Positions 35,601-48,386 of a stretch of 64,000 bases of DNA are shown piece after piece. How positions within the stretch are numbered: the stretch's first letter is position 1; each line of letters begins with the position of its first letter. The stretch comes from Carposina sasakii. Its lineage: Eukaryota > Arthropoda > Insecta > Lepidoptera > Carposinidae. Below the pieces are notes generated by a model. That model saw nothing but the letters and a program-made list of their open reading frames with translations. It did no database searches and was not told where the DNA came from. Made by a program: the position numbers and the translations under genes. The stretch covers positions 5,828,001 to 5,892,000 of the forward strand of contig CP053155.1 of the NCBI GenBank assembly GCA_014607495.2. Direction: 5' to 3'.

Positions 35601-38600
35601 TTAACTGTTCTAAGTAAGTTCAATAAAGATTTCATTCCATCTATGCCTCTGTGTGTCATAAAACTTACACACGGTATGTAGTTAGTTATACACGAGTAAG
35701 TTGGTGTTTACACTGACGTTTTGATGTATGACCTGTCTTATTGGACCTTCTGTGCGTCTGTCACAGTCACAGGTGCTCTTGCGTAATGTTGTTTGTCCAT
35801 ATATCTATGGATCCGTACACGACCGGCTCGACTTTACCATGGCTCTTGGATTGGCTGTTTATAGCGTTATTGATACTAAAACGGTTTTATAATTAGTTCT
35901 TCCGTTCAGTTTTATGTCGAGATAAACTTATAGATATATTTCCATATGTATGAAAGGATGACATGTTTATTATTTAATTAAAAATCTATTTAGATAGTAT
36001 CCACATTCCACACCTACACTTAGCTACATAAATGACCATTATCACACGCCTTAGGACGCTTGCTTTACTGACAAAACAACCCTTAAACAGTAGGTATAAC
36101 TAATATAATCACGTATTATAGACACATTAACTAGCATTATAAATATACGTTAATAGGGATATTAATGGGTACAGGGTAACCCGCAATCAGTTCTACTTAC
36201 ACAATAATGATGTTGCGTGTCAAAGAAATGTTTTAACCGAACGCAAACGAAAACAATGGGTGAATTTTGTGACTAAAATAAATGTCCGTGAGCTTTTCTG
36301 TAACTAGGGAGAGTTTCTTGAATGCTAATTTACTGTACATCGACAAATATACTGGGATTTTAATGGATCAATCATATTAAGCTATTATACCTACATACAT
36401 ATAGACACAAGTTTGTTCCCGAAATGGGTAAGCAGTGACATAGCAATTAGTTTATTATCTCAATACAAATCAACCTTCAGTGAAATGTCGTACTAAATAG
36501 TCAAAAGTGACACAGCTGTGCAATGTTGCTAGCTTCTCTCAGAGTAGTAGAGTCTTTATGCTATTCTACTACGGATGACATGCGTACAAAAGTGACGGAC
36601 TTATCTGGAACGCTGATGATCTACATCAGCTTGACGTCTTGCGCATTAAATAAAATACAGTATATGTAGGTCTTAATAGCTCTATCTTTATAAGAATTTC
36701 TGTTTAACATAGTTGTGAAGCTTACAATTTCACCATTGCTAATAGCCCATCTAATTTACACAATCTATATGCATAGGATCACTAGAAAGGAAACTGTAAT
36801 AAGAATAATCAGTAAAGAATACTCGAACACTGTGAACAAGCAAAATCTAAACTATGAAATCGATCTACTAAAGAATCTACACTCTTAACTCATAGTACCA
36901 CACCTTAAAAACTCAGGATAAGAAATAAGTCAGACACAAAACAAACTAGACACTATGTTAGCGCTATCTAACATGTATTGCAAAATTCGCAACCTATCAT
37001 ATGTATCCACAAAGGTAGTCTTTAACCTTCAGTACGTACACATGATCAGTCATGCTAGCTTATCGCCTGAGAGAATGTCAAGTTCTTATTCGACTCCTAC
37101 GACATGCATGGAAGGAGACACAGCTGATGCATCAGCAGTCTTCATTAGAATACGTATTCTAGTCAAGACGTTCTTATAAAATATTGTTTTAACGTGTTTA
37201 TGTATCCTGCATAGAATTTTCAATACATAGGTAGAAGAAAAACGCAACACGGTAAATAACCGAACGCAACAAAACTACATAATGTAGGAAAAGAAACTAA
37301 GTATCACTATAAAAACCACATAAAACAAACGACATATTTCTATCCCAAAACACTTCATTTTCCCAAAGGTAGTTTTACAAACGATACCTATCCATCTACT
37401 TACGATTGACGACTTTCATTCCAAAATGTGTAATATTTCCTCTAGAGCATTCGTAGTCAGCATAAGGGTAGCACGAGGTAGGTCGGGGTGAAAGCCACTT
37501 CAATCCCCCACTAGTCTGCTAGTGACACTTGCATATGCTAAAATATGCCATGAGCCAACGATACATAGATTTTAAAACATAATTTATACGATAGGGGATG
37601 AGTTAATATTCAATTGCGTGATTAAATTGTTACACTGTTAATCGTGGTATAGATAATATCATCTTGTAAAAATATTTAACAAGTCTGTAGATACCAACTA
37701 CCTGAATATTAAGTAGGAGAAAAAAAAATCCAATAAAGATAAGAAGGTCTTTGAAATAAACTCACAAAAAGAGCCGAATGCATCCCAGAAGCCGCTACGT
37801 TATCTAACGGCTTTTACGTCATTCTTTTAAATCATAAAACTGAAGTGATTGGCTAATCGACTGCTTCGCGGGTAAATAAAGCTTTAAAAATTATTCGTCC
37901 CCGCCACTCGAGAACTCAAGGGTCTGGGCCTAAGTGGTCTGAAGATTAAAGGACGAGACGATTCGCGGCGGCTTTTTTATGATACGTGCGGATTGCGGAT
38001 AATTCAGCAGCTTTATAATACTTATCCTTATATACCAAACACGTATTCAATTATTCTGATGTCTCTCAGAAGTGAGAAATTCAAAAGTTTCTTAACATCG
38101 ATGGGTCTACTGGAACTAGGTACCACGACTTTACTTTTGGCTTCGTGATCTAAGGACTTTATAGCTTAAGAACTATGAGCGTGCCTGATCTCGGTACCTA
38201 ATTAATAAAAGACATTAACCAGCAAAAGCACAAAATGATGTTTTTGTGCATTTTATAACTCTGTAACCAATATAAACAGATATAAAGTTAACGAGCTCAA
38301 ACCGCGGCTATAAACATACTTTTGACACGTGATGCTTTGAAAACAGACATTTTGAGGTAACGCCATTACAGCCCGGACCTCCCAAAATGTGAAACTTTTA
38401 CGGCCTTTTTCAATATTTGGTGCTCTCTTTTGTTTCCGTTTATGTTTCGAATGGGACATTGTTAGTGAAATTTTACCATTACTTACATAATACGTTCACG
38501 GTATTTTATCCGGCAATTTTTGTTTGGTAAGTTTTTGATTGAACCATACACAGAATAATAGTAATAAAGTGTAGGTACGAGTACACAAACATCATTTTCA

Positions 38601-41600
38601 TATGAGGCACGAGCTCATTTCTCATCGATAAATCCATATTCAATACCTTCATTTTCATCACCATTGAACAATAAAACTCAATGTAACTCTGTAAATTATC
38701 TCCCCCACAAAGCTAAAAGGGCATGTTTGCCGTTTTTAATGGAATAAAATAATGCGATTTTCGCGTTTGTAATCATATTCCCCTGTTATGGACGTTTGGT
38801 GAGGGGAGACGGGATAATCTCCCTTGGATAGGTCTGGGCACGCACTTGTGACTTTACTGATTCATTCTTACTTTCATAAAAATGTGTCTGTAATTTACGT
38901 CGCTGGATTGACGGCTGGATACGTTGTTATTGAGACGTAGTAACTAACTGAATATTGGATAATTTTTATTTAGGGATGTATTCTAAACCGTACTTGCTTT
39001 ACTTACCTTTAACCTTTCAAGTACGACCAGACTATCGTCAAAACATGCGGGAATGCGACCCGAACACGCCCCGTAACAATATACGGTAACACTCGTTTCG
39101 TTATCGGCTAATTGTCCTACCTATAGATGTAATAATAATGTTGAAATATAACCATACCCGGTCGCTCTGTCTCTTGATAGGAAAACATTTACACACGTGG
39201 TGCTATAAGTACAACACAACCACGGTAATATTTTAATGAACACCTAGATACGAGTACATGGAAGGAATGTCTGAAATGGACACTTCTTTAGGTACTTCGC
39301 ATGAAATGATATCATTAACCGATAGGAAATAGACTCTGCCATCAACTCTCTCTGATAGACCCAATTCAGTTGTTTGGTGGAAAAGATGGCGCGACATGCT
39401 TATGGACAAAATGTTTTCATTTTGGACCACATCTTATTCACCGTCATTTCACTGTCTCAAAAATTAGTAAGTACATTTAAAAGACATTGCCTGCATGCAG
39501 AATTTACGGTAGCACCAACATTTTTGTCAACAAACTCCGTAGCTACAGTAAATGCAAATACCAAGGAAAGCAAATTAAAATCCGAAAGGATTAATTTTAT
39601 ACATGAAAAGTTCTAGATGTGCGGCAAGTCTCGAAAGTAAAGTTATCGTGTTATTTATGAGGACTCAGTTCCTGCAGCACTAGATGGAGTTGTTTCTGAG
39701 AACTTACTAATGAATCTCCGCCAGAGGTGTTTTAAGATTCTTCGCAAACACCTCCGGATGTGAAATATTACGGAATTTTGAATGGAATCTTTATCTCATA
39801 GCTCAGTAAAAAATTCTGCTAGTTAGGTACCTAATATACCTACTAAGTAATTGTTACTTATCTTATTAATAATCTACACTACTTTTTGAATATTGATAAT
39901 TTAGCATGTTATGCGTATGGTGGAATAGTTTTCGAAAACTCTATAATAAAACAGAGATTAAGAAAGAAAAACGTGTAAGAAGAAGTAGGCTTGCTGGAAG
40001 ATGACATAAACTTCCAGATTTCCCCGATCGATCTTGAAAAATGGAAGCGAGCAAGCTAAGTTAATCAAATGCCACATGCTACGACAGAACGGCGTCTGTA
40101 TAATTAGTACGTAATTAAGTAAACACATTACGTCCTTAGGCCACAGGACCAGATAAACAAACCCCGTACTGACGCCGCCGCTCAATGAAAGTGATAGAAT
40201 AAGGACATCGGTGACGTCTGTAGACGATCCAACAGACCCAGGCTGACCCAGCTAGATTTATAGACGGTGAACAAAGGAATACATGTTCTTAATTAAACAT
40301 GTAGGATTCTAATTGTAGTGTAGAAAGGCGACGATGCAGATAGGGCTGCACTCGCTGACCTTACGCTGCGCGTGCTTCGGGTAAAGGTGACATCACACTA
40401 TCAAAGCTTGCAAGTGCTGCAAAGTTAGGCTATTCAGATTCAAAATACAATGTCATTGATCAATTCTGCATACATCTATAAATAATTAACAGCACAAAAA
40501 TATACGACATACAATTACGATCAATGGAAACCGAATTACAAGCTCATGTGTGCCATTTCTGGTCGAAACAATCCAACCCATGTTACCTTTTTATAATCAG
40601 TATTCTGGCAGTATTTAAGAATATTTTTCTATCTCCACTTTCCATAGCAAATAAAGTGTCTAGGTTTATTTATGCAGCTCAATGTAGCCTCAGCTCTAGA
40701 GAAATAGCCGTCATTCGAGATACGATAGTCCCGCCGCTGCGCCGGCGCCGCTCTCTGACGCCACTGTACGTCGTCTGTCCACGAAGGAAGAATAAAGAAG
40801 AGATGCTATAATCAATGCAGACTACGCAGCGTGATCAAAGTTGCAAAAATTAGCTCTGCATATAGCCTTTCCTTTTCCCGGTTACCCGCGTAATCATCAT
40901 TTATTTATAAGAACATACAGCATAGTACATGTATCATCAGCTTATTGCAGTTTTTCTATAAACAACGTAGTTAGGCGCCTCTTTCTTGTCCTTCCTTCTT
41001 AGTGTCTGCACTTCGCTTTCATTGTGCGCAATTAAAAGGATGGACCTCGTAATTTGCACATAAAATTACTATCAAATATGCTGTTAGAATCCGCACTCTG
41101 ATATTATACTCTTTGAGTCTTGAGGGTTTTAATTTATTGTGGCATGTTGGCGCATTAAGATGTATGAATGATGGAAAATTATGTATGGCACTAATGAAAA
41201 AGTGTAATGCAACAGAAATTGTATTTACGATTGTTGCGAGCACAGTGTAATTAAGCTTTTAGGGACAAAAGTAATACAGATTTTATAAGGGTGTGCCGTG
41301 GCCGTATCGTATGATATTGCCTATTATTATATGATATTATCTCTTTTAGAGATAAGCTCGCCTTTGTACTATTTCTTTTACAACTTACTATGACAAAAAA
41401 TTATGTGTACAATAAAGAATAGGTACTAAGAATACCTATATCTTCGACTCACAACCGAACGGTTCGCTCAAATCCGGAAAATAAAATAAATGCAGTTAGT
41501 TACTTAAAATGAATACGGACATAAAACATTCTTAAACTTGCGTACACCTATAAATAGCACATGGACTAAACTTTATAGAAATATTAAGAACCTTAGTACT

Positions 41601-42056
41601 AAAATACATACATATACCTACTTTAAATAAAATATAAATGCATGTGCGTGCATATTACCTATGTGGCGCCAAGAGCAATAACCGGTGCAGCTAGATTTAG
41701 CCGCTTTACAAAATAACCAGTAAAGTGTTTACTTACGTACGCTCTAGTACTAATATGCCATGTCCAGACAGAATTTATCACTAGGTTACACGGAAAGGGT
41801 TACCTAAAATAGAGTCAAAGTACACTATGTTGCCTGTTAGTACTTACTTAGTGAAGTCTATAAGAAATAACTCTTTATTTTGTTATTAAGCCCTGTGCAG
41901 ATGCAGCGCTTCACTAGAATAACTTAAACACGCGTGACTGTTATATACACTATATGCCATAGATTTTGAGCTATCAACCTCGGAAAATCTATTTGACTCT
42001 TGATTATGAGCGAAGAAAATTGTTTTAGGGTTCTAATTTACATACATATACTTACA
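35601..42056. other. Non-coding stretch, no gene recognised
   Basis: The longest open frame (95 codons, 40524-40811, +) has a hydrophobic N-terminal half and an Arg-rich tail, with no recognisable family. Family D copies lie at 36417 (scrap) and 37033-37163. The rest shows no bounded element to me. Confidence 0.5.
37033..37163 (+). repeat. Dispersed repeat family D, copy 3
   Basis: It contains 'ACATGATCAGTCATGCTAGC', 'TTATCGCCTGAGAGAATG' and 'CTACGACATGCATGGAAGGA', and ends near 'CAGCAGTCTTCATTAGAAT'. Confidence 0.6.
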
Positions 42057-42308
42057 GCCGCGTGGTGCCGGCAGAGTAGAGTTTGTACCACCCCTGTCTG
42101 CCCGTGGGTATCGTACAAGATTAAGGGTTTCCGGGAGGTGGGCAGCAGCGCCTCCCGTACAGACAACATAGTCCGAAAATCACTGCGGTCACCAACCCGC
42201 CTGGCCAGCGTGGTGACTATGGGCAAAAGCCCCCTGTGGCAGTAGCCTTGTGGCTTGCCCTGGGGGAGGCCTACGTCCAGCAGTGGACTGCAATAGGCTG
42301 AAGAAGAC
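42057..42308 (-). mobile_element. SINE-like repeat S, copy 3
   Basis: Reverse orientation: 'GCCGCGTGGTGCCGGCAGAG', 'GGGTTTCCGGGAGGTGGGCA', 'GGTGACTATGGGCAAAAGCC', 'GGGGGAGGCCTACGTCCAGC', ending GGCTGAAGAAGA. Nearly full length. Confidence 0.85.
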
Positions 42309-42317
42309 TTACAGCTG

Positions 42318-42470
42318 TGATGGGGTAGCCAGAATTGCGAGATATTATCCTGAAGGAGATTCTACAGCCACGTTTAGTATAGCGGCGACAGATGTAAATG
42401 ATCAGTGTTCAAGTTGCTAGCTTATTGCCTGAGAAAATTACCGAATTCCTCGACTCTGTATTCTAGTGCT
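42318..42470 (+). repeat. Dispersed repeat family D, copy 4
   Basis: 'GATGGGGTAGCCAGAATTGC', 'GATTCTACAGCCACGTTTAG', 'ACAGATGTAAATGATCAGTG' and 'AAGTTGCTAGCTTATTGCCT'. It is the most complete copy and starts 10 bases after SINE copy 3. Confidence 0.6.
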
Positions 42471-43362
42471 ACTCGGCATCAAAAAAGGTTAATAACAATC
42501 TTGAAAAACCCCAGACAAGACATAATGCAAACGAAATAAGGATCTTAATGCTAATCCGAGGCACGCGATCGATCCTCGCACGAGACCCGCAGTAGCCAGA
42601 TTATGTTCTGATACCATCCGCCAAGTAAACAATAAGCTGGGCTAGGGTATAGGTAACTGAAAAAAAACGCTATTTATGATCAATTTTTTTTTCTTTAAAG
42701 GTACATCTTCTATCGTTCATCTGTTAATTTTCTAAGCAGGTACTAGGTAGGTACCTACATAAAGAATATAATAAAAGAATTACACTTTTTAACATCGGAT
42801 ACTTACGGGAATAATTTGCAATAATCATAAATTTAACATTTCACTCATATAAAATTATCGGTTTTGTGTCATATCGATGTATTTTACCCATCCCTAAGCT
42901 AGCTTAATCGATGTTCAGTGACTTCCCAACCTCAACCTTCGACATCTTGTAAAAGGTTCAATCTATAGTTCAGTTAAATTTAAACCGTCCTAAGACATCT
43001 GGCACCGTCGTAAGTGAAATACTTTATTTTTAACTTCTAACTGGGCTTGGAGTAAACATTAGACGATGAGTGAAATACTAGTAAATAAACATGAAATTAC
43101 AACTTGAATTGATTACTTTAAATGCTGATGATAATAGATCTATAGCTGTTAGTGCTTTCTATTTATAATTAAAGCTTAGAATAAGATTGTAGACTACAAA
43201 CAAGTTAGAATATAACCATAAGAAAAATTGATTTACTTAACAAACCTTTTAAGGTAAAGTTTTCAAAATTTCCCATCCATACTCAAAGAATGTTACCTAC
43301 TTGTCTTACTTTGACAGATATTCCATAGTTATATATTGTTTACACTTACTTTATAGCTTCAC
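42471..43362. other. Non-coding stretch
   Basis: No gene or bounded repeat recognised. Confidence 0.5.
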
Positions 43363-43853
43363 TTCTATGTTGCTCTGGGAGTGAAAAAAAACCTATAATA
43401 CTACAGCTATACCTAAGGTACTTCGTCTGCTTGGACTAGGTACAAAAAACTCTATAATTAAGATTACAGACAACAAGGTAAAATAACTTTCAATTGGAAT
43501 TGAAACTCAATTATAAACGCTAACGATGGTGAAGTCCGCACATAGAATAATCAAAAGTCCAATAAATGGAAACACGTGGAAATGGATTGAAAATATATAA
43601 AAATTTCTTCTATGCTGCTCTGGGAGTGAAAAAAAAAAAGTATAATACTACAGCTGCTTCTCTTCCCGGGCATACTGTACAAGTCAGTAGAGGTACAAGA
43701 GGGTCTTGGTGTTTTGTAGGCGATGAGCTGACCACCTGTCACTACACCGAACTTGTACATTCTAAACTATACCCTCAAAATTGGTCAGAAGTGGCACCAT
43801 GTGGTTCTATCAGCCCTTGGTGCTCTGCCTACCCCGTATAAGGGATAAAGCTT
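43363..43853 (-). repeat. Repeat family B, copy 1 (uninterrupted)
   Basis: It includes 'GTCTTGGTGTTTTGTAGGCG', 'GAGCTGACCACCTGTCACTA', 'GCCCTTGGTGCTCTGCCTAC' and 'CCCGTATAAGGGATAAAG'. The segment 'TTCTATG.TGCTCTGGGAGTG' occurs twice, 245 bases apart (43363 and 43608). The reverse complement of this copy aligns with 48196-49445, which carries two insertions. Confidence 0.75.
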
Positions 43854-44554
43854 GATTATATGTATGTATGTATGTGTTACTTTATAGCGTAGATATTAAA
43901 ATTTAATTTTAGACCCGATTTTAGTAATACAAACTTAATACCTTCACTAGTTTAGTAAATATTAATGGGTCTGTTTTTAATAACATTACTAATTATTGGG
44001 GTTTTAACAATGTCGTCATACATGTAACTTTTAAAGTTAAATTGCAAAGGTAAGACGCGTAAAAATAAATGATATTTTCCGAAAAGGTAACATTATACAT
44101 ACTTATAAATTTCACTCAAGTTTATTGCCTTGCAGTGACAAATAATTTGCACAATAATTATTACGATTTAATGTATGATTTTAATTAAGTTTTATACAGT
44201 TTTCTGGGGTACATATTGAACAGGTTGTCTGGAGCCTTGTATACCTACTTATACGCAAAAAAAATCTTAGGTTATTAGGTTACCCTTATAAGTCCTGTCT
44301 GGCTAGTATTGTAACAAACTACTTTTTTATTTTACTGTGCCACTATAGTAGCGTTGAAAACAACTGTTACTAACTCTCACAAGCTGTCAAGCTAAGAGGA
44401 TTTAATGTCCTTGTTTCGAATTCCCATCTCTCTGCGAAACCGGTTAAACTAACGGTTAATTGTTATAAAATTATGGACAATTATACTACAGGCGTAGTAA
44501 TTGAATTGCCTTAGCAAAATAAAGAAAGTATTGCTAGGGTGAATAATAAATCTA
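43854..44554. other. Non-coding stretch
   Basis: A short (ATGT)n run at about 43858-43876; nothing else recognised. Confidence 0.5.
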
Positions 44555-44601
44555 AACTCGGGTGAAGAATTTTTTCCATTTTCTTTATTAATAATTTTAT
44601 A
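44555..44601 (+). mobile_element. tRNA-derived SINE, 3' tail only
   Basis: 'CTCGGGTGAAGAATTTTTTC' then 'CATTTTCTTTATTAATAATT'. It matches the tail of the copies at 44776 and 46471; the tRNA-like head is missing. Confidence 0.65.
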
Positions 44602-44775
44602 ATATATAATATCTTGACTAAGATAAATTTATAAAAACACTTCTCCATTAATATAATCCGTTATAGGATATGGTTGATCGCTTCATCTTTAAACATTGTG
44701 CTGAGGGATTCAGCTTTGTTTGCCGAGATTTGGCTAGTGTATAGCTATCGGGATGAAGAATAACGTTGCCAATAT

Positions 44776-44888
44776 GTCATTTAGGCTTAGTGGTTATAGC
44801 GGCTGGCACGGTTTGCAGTGGTCGTGGGTTCAATTCCCACTCGGGTGAAGAATGTTTTCCGTTTTCTTTATTAATAATTTTATAAAAT
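44776..44888 (+). mobile_element. tRNA-derived SINE, copy 2
   Basis: 'GGCTTAGTGGTTATAGCGGC' (A-box-like) and 'CGTGGGTTCAATTCCCAC' (B-box, T-arm), then the tail 'CTTTATTAATAATTTTATAA'. Very similar to 46471-46580. Confidence 0.8.
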
Positions 44889-46470
44889 CTATTTTATAAG
44901 ACAAGATTAGCAGATCCCGCAACATGTGGGCTTATAATGAAAAGGTGGAATGGATGATCCGATCTTAAATGATTATGTGTATAATGAACTTATTATTATT
45001 TTTTATTGTACACGATACAGATTATGAGCCCTGAATGACAGCTAGGCAAATACTAAAATTTCCATTGAGGGGTCGCCCACCACCGGGCCCTACACCCTCC
45101 GATGACCCTCCGATCTGCCGACTCATGGTCACGAACACAAGACACTACTGTCGCAACGAAAAGCCAGATCCAAGCACCTAGCATGCAACCATAAATATAT
45201 AGCTGCTAATCCGAAAACCAATTAAATTTTTAATCGACATATGTTTCGCCAACACCCGTGGCATCATGAAGGTTTAGTTTTCCATGTTAGTTCTAAATAC
45301 TAAAATGCTGACGAGTACAATTTTAGAAGAAAATTATGTCGGTGTTGTTACAAAAGAGCGCCTAAAGTTAGACTATAGACGAATGTATGGCATATCTACC
45401 AAATTAAGGGCATGTTTAGCTTAAAAATGTTTAAATTCTTTTGTAATAACACGGCGAATGTTAATATATATTATTAGTGTTACTAGATATATAAGAAAGT
45501 AGTCTGTAATCATACCCACACCTAACTTCGACACGGGAAGAAATTTATGTGCCCAATAAATTCCCGATCTTAAGACTTGCCTTAACCCCAAATTCAATCT
45601 AAAAAAAGATGAAAACTAACAGCGAGTCTGTAAAAAACCCTTGCAGACTAGACAGGACTCAGCTCGGGAACTAGAGTGTTAGAATTCGCGATTATGTAGA
45701 GTACGTGAGAGGAACTCTCGCATGTCGCTTGAAAACTTAATGCTGTGAAGTGCTGGAACTTGTGAACTTCTAGCAGGTTAACTTATGAGAGACGCGTCTG
45801 GGAAGTTTAATTTTTAATCAACATATCGACTCCCATTTGTGTTCTTCTGAATATGAGGTAGAAGATTGAATAGAATTGCCATTAAAATATCTGATCAAAA
45901 CTTTTAAAGCCTATGTTTTGAGTAAGCTCTAGTAAAATAATGCTGATTAACAATACGGGGGCAATATTAGTAAGTTTTGTCCGGATATTTCCTAATGCTT
46001 GACATATTTTACCAAGCTGTGTGTGAAGTGTATGTAGGTAGGTAGATAAAATGATATGCAAAAATCCTGCCTACATGATTTTAAATTAACAGCGCAGACG
46101 TAGAGGGAGAGCAAATTTCATTAATGCCTAAACATCCTAATTTTGAAACATTTTGCCCCGGGCTCGCCAAATGTCTGGAATTCTCGCATTGGGTGAAATG
46201 GAGCCTGGTCTTTGGAGGATTCAAATAAATTGGCACAGCTGTATATTGCTGCAGGTAACGGCCTATTTTGGTATTTGTTTTTGAGGTTTGAGATATTGAT
46301 ATTATCTATACCTACTAAAAGTATTTCTTCTTTATTTCACAAATCTTTTACTTGCCTACTAAACAAGAAATTATTATAATATTAGTGTCACATCTATTCA
46401 ATTATACTATAATCACATCACGTATTTGACTTTTTACAAAAACATGGTACAATTCGTCATCCGAGTAATT
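44889..46470. other. Non-coding stretch
   Basis: No gene recognised. It contains the family F repeat at 45363-45446. Confidence 0.5.
45363..45446 (+). repeat. Repeat family F, copy 1
   Basis: 'AATGTATGGCATATCTACCA' and 'GGGCATGTTTAGCTTAAAAA' recur in reverse complement at 58082-58178. Confidence 0.65.
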
Positions 46471-46580
46471 GACCCGGTAGCTTAGTGGTTAGAGCGGCTG
46501 GCACGGTTTGCAGAGGTCGTGGGTTCGATTCCCACTCGGGTGAAGAATTTTTTCCATTTTCTTTATTAATAATTTTATAA
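46471..46580 (+). mobile_element. tRNA-derived SINE, copy 3
   Basis: The head 'GACCCGGTAGCTTAGTGGTT' contains an A-box, and 'CGTGGGTTCGATTCCCAC' a canonical B-box and T-arm. The 3' ACTCGGGT can pair with the 5' ACCCGG as an acceptor-like stem. No proper anticodon arm is evident, and the AT-rich tail 'TTTCTTTATTAATAATTTTA' follows. So it is a SINE, not a tRNA gene. Confidence 0.85.
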
Positions 46581-47940
46581 AAACAATATGTAAAGCTTTG
46601 ACTATGTAAAGTATGTCTGTTAACTTTTTGTACAACAATCAATTAGAATTTACACAGATAACACAAATACGAGGTTTACTCTTCTAGAGATTTCATTTGG
46701 CAAACTCATGTTTTTCTTTTCTATGTAGTTATTACTTTTACATTTACATTAAGTTTAGCTTATAGGTACCTACGCATAGCGTGTGCACAGCAAGAGTGAG
46801 GTCGTTGAGGTGAGACGTAATATCTAAAAAGGGGAAGCAGAATACCCAGGTCATTGGTCAAAGATCTGTGTCAACTAACTTGTTAGAGGCCTTATTTTCT
46901 GCCTGATGTGGTAAAGGGTTTAACTCTAAAAATATCTTTTACTTTTGATACAGGTAATGTACAGCTAAAGAAACTTTGTGGTTAATTAATACGTGATGAT
47001 TCTCAAAAGGTACTGTAATGATGACACTAGACTAGATATCTACTAAGTGGAATTTCCTAAGATTATTGATTTCGATGCGCAATGTAAATCAAACAAATTC
47101 TATAGTTATCTTACTTTTATGCGCAAACGCTACGCGTAGCACTTGCTACGTAGTGCTACGAAAGACGCGAGCCTACTACGAGTATATGAATCTTGAACTT
47201 TACTGTGCTGTTGTACCTTTGCAGCGTATTGCTTGTTTTTTTTTTATTGTTTGTTTTATGTTCTAGTTACGTTATGTAATTTATGCTTGGTAGTTTTCGA
47301 ACAAAAATATATTTCCTAATACGCCAGTTCTGTTAAGGTATTAACATGAACCGATTTATTTTCTTTCCTAACTCCAGAAAATACATGGCTATGCATAATG
47401 CATTGTGTGCAAGGCAGGCATCAATATAAATTACTGTTGGAGCCATTAAGCCCAACAACGCCCTAAACTGCTTTAAACAGAGGAAAATAAATTACAACCC
47501 TTACAAATATTAGACCGCGCTGAAAGTGTCGGTAATTAAGTTTAATCTAGCAAACGTTCAGGGCAAGGGTGGAAAGGGATGGCCGGGGCAGATAGGGCTC
47601 CACTGGACAGCATTGACATGGAGTGTTGCCAACACAACAGATTTGACTAATGGCTGCTGCATGATGGAAAAATTTATTCATCTAACAGATTTTTTGTCGG
47701 ATCAAAAGAATATTTTGAAAGATTGCTTATATATTTGCTCCTAACATAGTACAATAAAATTCTATTTCAATAGGCACCTAATACAATACACAATTGTACC
47801 AAAAACCTGACGGAATTTTTAAAGTATTCTGGCAACATTGCCGAGATGAGTGGTCACGTGCGGTCGGCGATAACAGATTGTCCGAGCTCTTCAGTATCCC
47901 TGAACGTTGAGGATATTCCTTTTTATTACATACATACATC
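46581..47940. other. Non-coding stretch
   Basis: No gene recognised. It contains the palindromic cluster at 47129-47160. Confidence 0.5.
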
Positions 47941-48190
47941 TTCTTCTTCAGCCTATTGCAGTCCACTGCTGGACGTAGGCCTCCCCCAGGGCACGCCACA
48001 AGGCTACTGCCACAGGGGGGTTTTGCTCATAGTCACCAAGCTGGGCAGGCGGGTTGGTGACCGCAATGTGAATTTCGGACTATGTTGTTATGCTGCCCAC
48101 CTCCCGGAAACCCTTAATCGTCCCGTACGATACCCACAGGCAGGCAGGGCTGGTATATACAAACTCTACTCTGCCGGCACCATGCGGCTA
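47941..48190 (+). mobile_element. SINE-like repeat S, copy 4
   Basis: 'TTCTTCTTCAGCCTATTGCA', 'GGACGTAGGCCTCCCCCAGG', 'CACGCCACAAGGCTACTGCC', 'CACCTCCCGGAAACCCTTAA' and 'CTCTACTCTGCCGGCACCAT'. It ends directly next to repeat family B. Confidence 0.85.
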
Positions 48191-48386
48191 AACATATATA
48201 CATATAGTCACGCCTTTATCCCTTACGGGATAGGCAGAGCACCAAGGGCCAATAGAACCTCATGGTGGCACTTCTGACCAATTGAGATGAATTGAGATGT
48301 ACAAGTTCGGTTAGTAATGACAGGTGGTCAGCCCATCGCCTACAAAACACCAAGACCCTCTTGTCCCTCTACTGACTTGTACAGTA

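Noticed and set aside
40524..40811. 95-codon plus-strand open frame as a gene
   Set aside because: No family motif, no clear start context or splice context, and an Arg-rich tail from a GC patch.
43566..43841. 91-codon open frame
   Set aside because: It lies entirely within repeat family B, copy 1.
46471..46545. tRNA gene
   Set aside because: A-box, B-box and T-arm are present but there is no credible anticodon arm, and the same tail follows in three copies. It is a SINE head.
47846..48277. 143-codon open frame
   Set aside because: It lies across SINE copy 4 and the start of repeat family B, so it is a read-through of repeats.
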